Assembly: GCF_009604425.1 (NCBI RefSeq)
Contig: NZ_WEGI01000010.1
Location: forward strand, 1 to 64,000
Length of the DNA stretch: 64,000 nt
Reading direction: 5' to 3'
DNA from: Nocardia aurantia
GTDB taxonomy: Bacteria; Actinomycetota; Actinomycetes; Mycobacteriales; Mycobacteriaceae
Shown: positions 58,986 through 64,000 of the stretch, one piece after another
How positions within the stretch are numbered: the stretch's first letter is position 1
How the letters are laid out: each line of letters begins with the position of its first letter
Notes under the pieces: generated by a model
The model's database searches: none
Seen by the model: only the letters and a program-made list of their open reading frames with translations
What the model was told of the DNA's origin: nothing
Made by a program: the position numbers and the translations under genes

Positions 58986-61763
58986 ATGTCGGAATTATCG
59001 GATCTGATCGGCCGGGACAGCGAACTACAGGTCCTCGCCGGCCTCATCGACGATGTCGAGAACGAGGGCGGCGCGATCGTCGTCGTCGGCGATCCCGGCA
59101 TCGGGAAGACCTCGCTGCTGCGCGCCGCCGCCGCGCACGGGAAGGCCGCGGGCCTCGGCGTCCTGTCCGTCGCCGGGATCGAGGCGGAGGCCCACCTCCC
59201 GTTCGCGGGCCTGCACCAGCTCCTGCGGCCGATCCTGGCCGAGACCGACACGCTGCCGGTGCCGCAGCGGGACGCACTGCACTCGGCGTTCGGCATGCGC
59301 CCGGCCGTGGCCGCCGGCGGTCCGCCGGAACTGTTCATGATCGCGCTGGCGACCCTGAACGTGCTGACGGAGGTGTCCGGCCGGCAGCCGCTGCTCATCG
59401 TCGTCGACGACGTGCAATGGCTCGACGGGCCCACCCAGGACGTGCTCGGCTTCGTCGCGCGCCGGCTCGGCAGCGATCCCTGCGTCCTGATCGGCGTGGT
59501 CCGGGCCGGTCACGACATCGCGTTCGCCGCCGCCGGACTGCCGCAACTCACGCTCGACCGGCTCACCGAGCAGGACGCCCACGAACTGCTGGACCGGCAC
59601 GCCACCGACCTCGGACCCGCCGACCGGCAGCGCGTTCTGCTGGAAGCGGCCGGGAACCCGCTGGCCCTCACCGAACTGCCGCTGGCGCTGCGCTCGGCGA
59701 GCCGACTGGCGGCGGAATACGGGGAACAACCGCCGCACACCCTCCCGCTGACGGCCCGGCTGGAGCGCGCCTTCGCCGCGCGCCTGGGCGATCTTCCGCC
59801 GCACTGCCGGGACGCCCTGCTGATCGCGGCGGTGGACGACGCCGAGGACCTGCGGGAGATCGTCGCGGGCGCCACCATCCTCGCCGGGCAGGAAGTGCCC
59901 GTCGCCGTGCTGGAGCCGGCCGTGGCGGCCGGGCTGGTCCGATTCGACGACTTCCACCTGCGCTTCCGGCATCCGCTGGTCCGCGCGGCCATCATCGAGA
60001 AGATGCCGCTGACCCGGAAGCGGGCCGCCCACGCGGCGCTGGCCGAGGTGCTCACCGGCGAGCCGTACCGGCGGACCTGGCATCGGGCGCAGTCCATCGA
60101 CGGACAGGACGACGAGGTCGCCGACGAGATGGAACGGGCGCACACGATCCCGTTGCGCCGCGGCTCGGCGGCCGAGGTCATCTGGGCGCTGGAACGCGCC
60201 GCAGAGCTCAGCACCGACTCGGCCACCCGTGGGCGGCGACTGATGCTCGCCGCCGAGCACGCCTTCGGCCTCGGACGCGCCGACCTGGTCGACCAGCTGC
60301 TCGAACGCGCCGGCCGGACCACGCTGTCCCGGCTCGACCAGGTGCGGATGCAGTGGCTGCGGGAGATCTTCCACGACGGGGTGCCCGGTGACGCCGACCA
60401 CGTCTTCCGGCTCTGCGCGGCGGCACAGGAGGCGATCGACGCGGAGGATCAGGCGCTCGCGCTGAACCTGCTGCAGGCGGCCGGGCTGCGCTGCTGGTGG
60501 TCCGATACCGCCACGGAGGCCCGGATGCGGGTGTGCGAGGTGGCCCGCCGGGTCGATCGCGCGCCCGACGACGCCCAGCTCACCGCGATCTTCAGCCTCG
60601 CCGACCCATTGGGTGAGTATCGGACGGTGGCGGACCGCCTGTCCCTGGTACGGCTGGAGAGTGTCACCGACCCGGCCGGGCTCTGGCTCTACGGGATGGC
60701 GGCGGCGGCGATCGCCGACCCAGTGCTCTCCGTCGACTTCCTGGGCCGCGCCGAGACCGTCCTGCGCCAGCAGGGCCGGTTGGGCCTGTTGTCCCAGGTG
60801 TTGTTGATGAGTGTGATCGACAGCATGGAGATCGGGGACTGGGAACACGCCTGGGCCGCCAGCGAGGAGGGGCGCCGGCTGGCGGCGGACACCGGGCAGG
60901 CGATCTGGGACGCCAGTTCGCAGGCGCTCTACGCCATGCTGCTGGCGTTGCGCGGCGAGCACGAGCAGGCCGAGTCGATCGCGGCCGACGCGGAGCGGTC
61001 CGCGGCGGGCCGGCGACTGAGCAACCTGCTGGCCCTCGTGCAGCTCGCGCGCGGATTCGCCCACCTGAGCGCCGGTCGGCACGAGAACGCGTATCACGCG
61101 CTGCGCCGGATGTTCGACCCGGACGACGCCGCCTTCCACGTGCACGAACGATTCCACGCGGTCAGCTTCCTCGCCGAGGCCGCCGCGCACGCGGGCCTGG
61201 CCGACGAGGCTTGCGCGGTGATCGACGGCCTGGCGGAGGAGGCCCGCACGGTCCGTTCGCCGATCCTGGTCCGCCAGCTCAGCTACGCCCGGGCGGTGCT
61301 GGCTCCCGAGGATCAGGCCGAGGACGCCTTCCTCGCCGCGCTCAGCGCCGATCTGACCCGATGGCCGTGGCTGCGGGCCCGGCTGGAACTGGCCTTCGGG
61401 CAGTGGCTGCGGCGGCAGCGCCGGGTCGCCGAGGCCCGGCGGCCGCTGCACGCGGCGCAGCTCACCTTCGACCTGATCGGCGCGCGGCACTGGGCCGAGA
61501 CGACCCGGATGGAGCTGCGCGCGGCCGGCGTGCGCACCCGGTCCGCCGCCGGGCAGGCGGCCGGGCTGGCGTCGCTGACCGCTCAGGAGTTGCAGATCGC
61601 CCGGCTCGCCGCCGAGGGACTGTCGAACAAGGAGATCGGGTTGCGGCTGTACCTGTCGCATCGCACGGTCGGATCCCATCTGTACCGGATCTACCCCAAG
61701 CTGGAGGTCAGCACCCGGGCCCAGCTCGCCGCCCTGCTGGGCACCCGGAACAGCGACGCCTGA
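58986..61763 (+). CDS. Large ATP-binding LuxR-family regulator (LAL)
   Basis: This is a 925-residue regulator from ATG 58986 (MSELSDLIGRDSELQVLAGL). Walker A VVVGDPGIGKTSLL lies near residue 37, Walker B LLIVVDDVQWLDGP near 145, then a helical TPR-like middle. The C-terminal LuxR HTH is LTAQELQIARLAAEGLSNKE followed by IGLRLYLSHRTVGSHLYRIY. It binds DNA after signal- and ATP-dependent activation; target genes are unknown. It is a tandem paralogue of the previous gene, probably co-transcribed and translationally coupled (TAGTGATG). Confidence 0.92.
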   Translation: MSELSDLIGRDSELQVLAGLIDDVENEGGAIVVVGDPGIGKTSLLRAAAAHGKAAGLGVLSVAGIEAEAHLPFAGLHQLLRPILAETDTLPVPQRDALHSAFGMRPAVAAGGPPELFMIALATLNVLTEVSGRQPLLIVVDDVQWLDGPTQDVLGFVARRLGSDPCVLIGVVRAGHDIAFAAAGLPQLTLDRLTEQDAHELLDRHATDLGPADRQRVLLEAAGNPLALTELPLALRSASRLAAEYGEQPPHTLPLTARLERAFAARLGDLPPHCRDALLIAAVDDAEDLREIVAGATILAGQEVPVAVLEPAVAAGLVRFDDFHLRFRHPLVRAAIIEKMPLTRKRAAHAALAEVLTGEPYRRTWHRAQSIDGQDDEVADEMERAHTIPLRRGSAAEVIWALERAAELSTDSATRGRRLMLAAEHAFGLGRADLVDQLLERAGRTTLSRLDQVRMQWLREIFHDGVPGDADHVFRLCAAAQEAIDAEDQALALNLLQAAGLRCWWSDTATEARMRVCEVARRVDRAPDDAQLTAIFSLADPLGEYRTVADRLSLVRLESVTDPAGLWLYGMAAAAIADPVLSVDFLGRAETVLRQQGRLGLLSQVLLMSVIDSMEIGDWEHAWAASEEGRRLAADTGQAIWDASSQALYAMLLALRGEHEQAESIAADAERSAAGRRLSNLLALVQLARGFAHLSAGRHENAYHALRRMFDPDDAAFHVHERFHAVSFLAEAAAHAGLADEACAVIDGLAEEARTVRSPILVRQLSYARAVLAPEDQAEDAFLAALSADLTRWPWLRARLELAFGQWLRRQRRVAEARRPLHAAQLTFDLIGARHWAETTRMELRAAGVRTRSAAGQAAGLASLTAQELQIARLAAEGLSNKEIGLRLYLSHRTVGSHLYRIYPKLEVSTRAQLAALLGTRNSDA

Positions 61764-61767
61764 CGCG

Positions 61768-62508
61768 TCAGTCGGGCAGTACTCCCGGTAGATCGCGGCT
61801 GACCGCCGACCGGAGGTAGCGGTCCACCATGCGGTCGATCAGGCCCGTCGCCACCGCACTCGGCCGGGTGCGTGCGACGGCCAGTTCCCCGGCCAGTTTG
61901 TCGATGTCGCGCTCCGTTCGCCCGGATCGCCGGTACGCCCGGATCGCGGTGCGGGCGAACAGGTCGGTGAACTGCCGTGCGATGTGGTCGCAGTCGGTGC
62001 GCAGCATCTCGATCTCGTCGAGCGCGCGATCGATCGGCACACCGTCCGCCACCAGTTGGTCGAACAGTTCGATGAGCGCCGGATCGCCTGGCCGGTAACT
62101 GATTTCGTCGATCGGCTCGTAGAGTCCGGCGGCCACGGCGGCGGCCAGGCCGTCCGGGACGGAGCGGAACCGCTCGGCGAGTTCGGCCGCGGGGATCGTG
62201 GCGGTGGCGGACACGGTCCCCGGTGGGGGCGGTGTGGTAGCCACGGATACGCCGAGGATGTCGGCGAGGTCCTCGCCCCGGTCCCACGCCTCGAGGAGAC
62301 TCCGCACTCCGTTCAGGGTGATGCCGCGGTCGAGCAGCCGGGTCACGATGCGGACCCGGTCGAGGTGCTCGGCGCTGTAGAAACCGGTGCGGCCCTTCAT
62401 CTTCGCGGGTGGGAGAAGACCGCGCTCGTGGTAGTCGCGCAGCGTGCGAACCGTCATCCCGGCCTGTTCGGCCAACTCGGCGATCGTGAGTTCGTCTTCC
62501 ACACTCAT
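61768..62508 (-). CDS. MerR-family transcriptional regulator
   Basis: This is a 246-residue protein. The N-terminal winged HTH is ELTIAELAEQAGMTVRTLRD followed by YHERGLLPPAKMKGRTGFYS and a dimerisation helix (HLDRVRIVTRLLDRGITLNG). The C-terminal 150 residues are helical with no Cys cluster, so metal sensing is unlikely. It is convergent with the LuxR-type gene and divergent from the permease, which it may control. Confidence 0.9.
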   Translation of the reverse strand: MSVEDELTIAELAEQAGMTVRTLRDYHERGLLPPAKMKGRTGFYSAEHLDRVRIVTRLLDRGITLNGVRSLLEAWDRGEDLADILGVSVATTPPPPGTVSATATIPAAELAERFRSVPDGLAAAVAAGLYEPIDEISYRPGDPALIELFDQLVADGVPIDRALDEIEMLRTDCDHIARQFTDLFARTAIRAYRRSGRTERDIDKLAGELAVARTRPSAVATGLIDRMVDRYLRSAVSRDLPGVLPD

Positions 62509-62659
62509 GTCCCCAGCAAACCACAGCCGGGCAACGCGAACCGGGGCCAGGTTTCGGCGACGTTACAGCTTCCCGCAGCTCTTGCTATCTGCCATCAGAT
62601 GACGGTAAATAACATCAATCAATGGCACGTTCCACCGTTCACCGAAGGAAGACCACCCC
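62509..62659. promoter_or_regulatory. Divergent MerR / permease promoter region
   Basis: About 150 bases. The segment 62580-62625 is AT-richer (GACGGTAAATAACATCAATC) and probably holds the promoters. GAAGGAAG at 62643-62650 is the ribosome-binding site of the permease. No clear dyad operator is seen. Confidence 0.4.
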
Positions 62660-64000
62660 ATGACCACTGTGAAACCTCCGCGGAGCCAGGACGCTCCCGC
62701 GGTGACATTCGACGAGGACGCCGGGTATCACAAGGCGTTGCGGCCGCGGCAGTTGCAGATGATCGCCGTCGGCGGCGCCATCGGCACCGGCCTGTTCCTC
62801 GGCGCGGGCGCACGGCTGAAGGACGCCGGCGCGGGACTTTTCCTGACCTACGCGGTCTGCGGGATCTTCGTGTTCTTCATACTGCGCGCACTGGGAGAAC
62901 TGGTGCTGCACCGTCCGTCCTCCGGTTCGTTCGTCTCCTATTCCCGCGAATTCTACGGGGAGAAGATGGCTTTCGGCGTGGGCTGGATGTACTTCTTCCA
63001 CTGGTGCATGACCGGGATCGTCGACATCACCGCGATCGCGACCTACGTGCACTACTGGGGCGCGACGAAGGTGATCCCGCAGTGGACGATCGCGCTGATC
63101 GCGCTGGTGATCGTGGTCGCGATCAACATGGTGTCGGTCAAGTGGTTCGGTGAGATGGAGTTCTGGGCCGCGCTGATCAAGGTGATCGCGCTGGTCGCGT
63201 TCCTGGTCATCGGCATCGTTTTCCTGGTGGGACGCTTCAAGATCGCGGGCGAGGTCACCGGTCCGAGCGTGATCTCCACGCACGGCGGGCTGTTCCCGCG
63301 TGGCGTGCTGCCCCTGGTGCTCACCACGACGGGTGTCGTCTTCGCCTATGCCGCAGTCGAACTCGTCGGCACCGCCGCCGGTGAGGCGGAGAACCCGGAG
63401 AAGATCATGCCGCGGGCGATCAACTCCGTGATCGCGCGGATCGCGCTGTTCTACGTGGGTTCGCTGGTGCTGCTGTCGATGTTGTTGCCGTACACCGCGT
63501 TCAAGTCCGGCACCAGCCCGTTCGTCACCTTCTTCACGCGGCTGGGCGTGCACGGCGCGGGTTCGGTGATGAACCTGATCGTGCTCACCGCGGCATTCTC
63601 CAGCCTGAACGCGGGGCTCTACTCGACCGGGCGGATCCTGCGGTCGATGTCGGTGAACGGCAGTGCGCCGGCGCTGGCCTCTCGGATGTCGAAGGGCGGT
63701 GTGCCGTATATCGGTATCCTCGCGACCGCCACGGTCGCGCTGGCCGGAGTCGGGCTCAACGTGGTGGTACCCGCCAAGGCGTTCGAGATCGTGCTGAACA
63801 TGTCCGCGCTGGGCACCATCGCCGCGTGGGGCGCGATCCTGCTCTGCCAGTTGAAGTTGTGGTACCTGGCGAAGCAGGGCAAGGTCGAGCGGCCGTCGTT
63901 CCGCTTGATGGGCGCCCCGTACACCAGTATCGCGGCGCTCGCCTTCCTGGTGGTGGTGCTCGGCATCATGGCCTTCGGCAAGGACAGCACGCAACGAGGT
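62660..64000 (+). CDS. Amino-acid permease, APC family (L-asparagine permease-like), 3' end outside window
   Basis: ATG 62660 opens a frame that stays open to the window end (447 codons, no stop). The N-terminus [20 protein letters not shown] and [20 protein letters not shown] is the AAT-type APC signature. [20 protein letters not shown] and [20 protein letters not shown] resemble AnsP/CycA transporters. Ten or more helices are visible. It should import an amino acid with protons; asparagine is the best guess from the WMYF...MTGIVDITA and [10 protein letters not shown] stretches. Confidence 0.9.
   Translation, partial: MTTVKPPRSQDAPAVTFDEDAGYHKALRPRQLQMIAVGGAIGTGLFLGAGARLKDAGAGLFLTYAVCGIFVFFILRALGELVLHRPSSGSFVSYSREFYGEKMAFGVGWMYFFHWCMTGIVDITAIATYVHYWGATKVIPQWTIALIALVIVVAINMVSVKWFGEMEFWAALIKVIALVAFLVIGIVFLVGRFKIAGEVTGPSVISTHGGLFPRGVLPLVLTTTGVVFAYAAVELVGTAAGEAENPEKIMPRAINSVIARIALFYVGSLVLLSMLLPYTAFKSGTSPFVTFFTRLGVHGAGSVMNLIVLTAAFSSLNAGLYSTGRILRSMSVNGSAPALASRMSKGGVPYIGILATATVALAGVGLNVVVPAKAFEIVLNMSALGTIAAWGAILLCQLKLWYLAKQGKVERPSFRLMGAPYTSIAALAFLVVVLGIMAFGKDSTQRG

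Noticed and set aside
56275-61679. Minus-strand frames of 768 and 884 codons opposite the LuxR-type genes
   Set aside because: Composition (Gly/Arg/Gln/Val-rich, no motifs) and full overlap with well-supported ATPases mark them as shadows.

Overview
The window is GC-rich actinobacterial chromosome, most likely Nocardia or a close mycolic-acid-bearing relative. The signs are XRE/DUF397 regulator pairs, DUF5593-type proteins, a cutinase-like hydrolase, an LppP/LprE-like lipoprotein and large LuxR-family ATPases. The genus is inferred from gene content, not from a search.

Region 1 (1-2100) is scarred. It holds the 3' end of an IS3-family transposase, a small unknown gene, a histidine phosphatase, an aminoglycoside-phosphotransferase-like kinase, and a broken UDP-glucose dehydrogenase start that overlaps the kinase by ATGA. 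Region 2 (2130-18390) is a complete type I-E CRISPR-Cas locus: cas3, then cas8e-cse2-cas7e-cas5e-cas6e-cas1-cas2. It has three arrays with related leaders. One is a decaying, reverse-oriented mini-array upstream of cas3 (4-5 repeats), one has 14 repeats directly after cas2, and one has 26 repeats further right. Between the two large arrays lies an XRE/DUF397 pair, a candidate palindromic operator and a translationally coupled set of small genes ending in a DUF4254-like gene.

Region 3 (18431-42888) reads as an integrative conjugative element. A long minus-strand operon with many ATGA/GTGA overlaps encodes an actinobacterial type IV secretion system: a VirB2-like small membrane protein, VirB8-like, VirB6-like, SCO6880-like, VirB4-like ATPase, a split VirD4-like coupling protein and a ParA/MinD-like ATPase. 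It also encodes two envelope-remodelling proteins, an M23 plus lytic-transglycosylase fusion and a long cutinase-like protein. Several proteins are unrecognised, and no relaxase is visible. Right-hand cargo is a cytochrome P450 and two DUF5593-like proteins. A large serine recombinase closes the region, and its reading frame runs into a tRNA-Val gene.

Region 4 (42848-64000) looks like ordinary chromosome. It has four tRNA genes, a TRIC-type channel, a sulfatase/HAD/formylglycine-generating-enzyme operon, secreted proteins and lipoproteins, a carotenoid-biosynthesis-like membrane protein, a hydrolase relic, a PAP2-diacylglycerol kinase fusion, an SDR, two alpha/beta hydrolases, two tandem large LuxR-type ATPases (the first without its HTH), a MerR regulator and a divergent amino-acid permease cut by the window edge.
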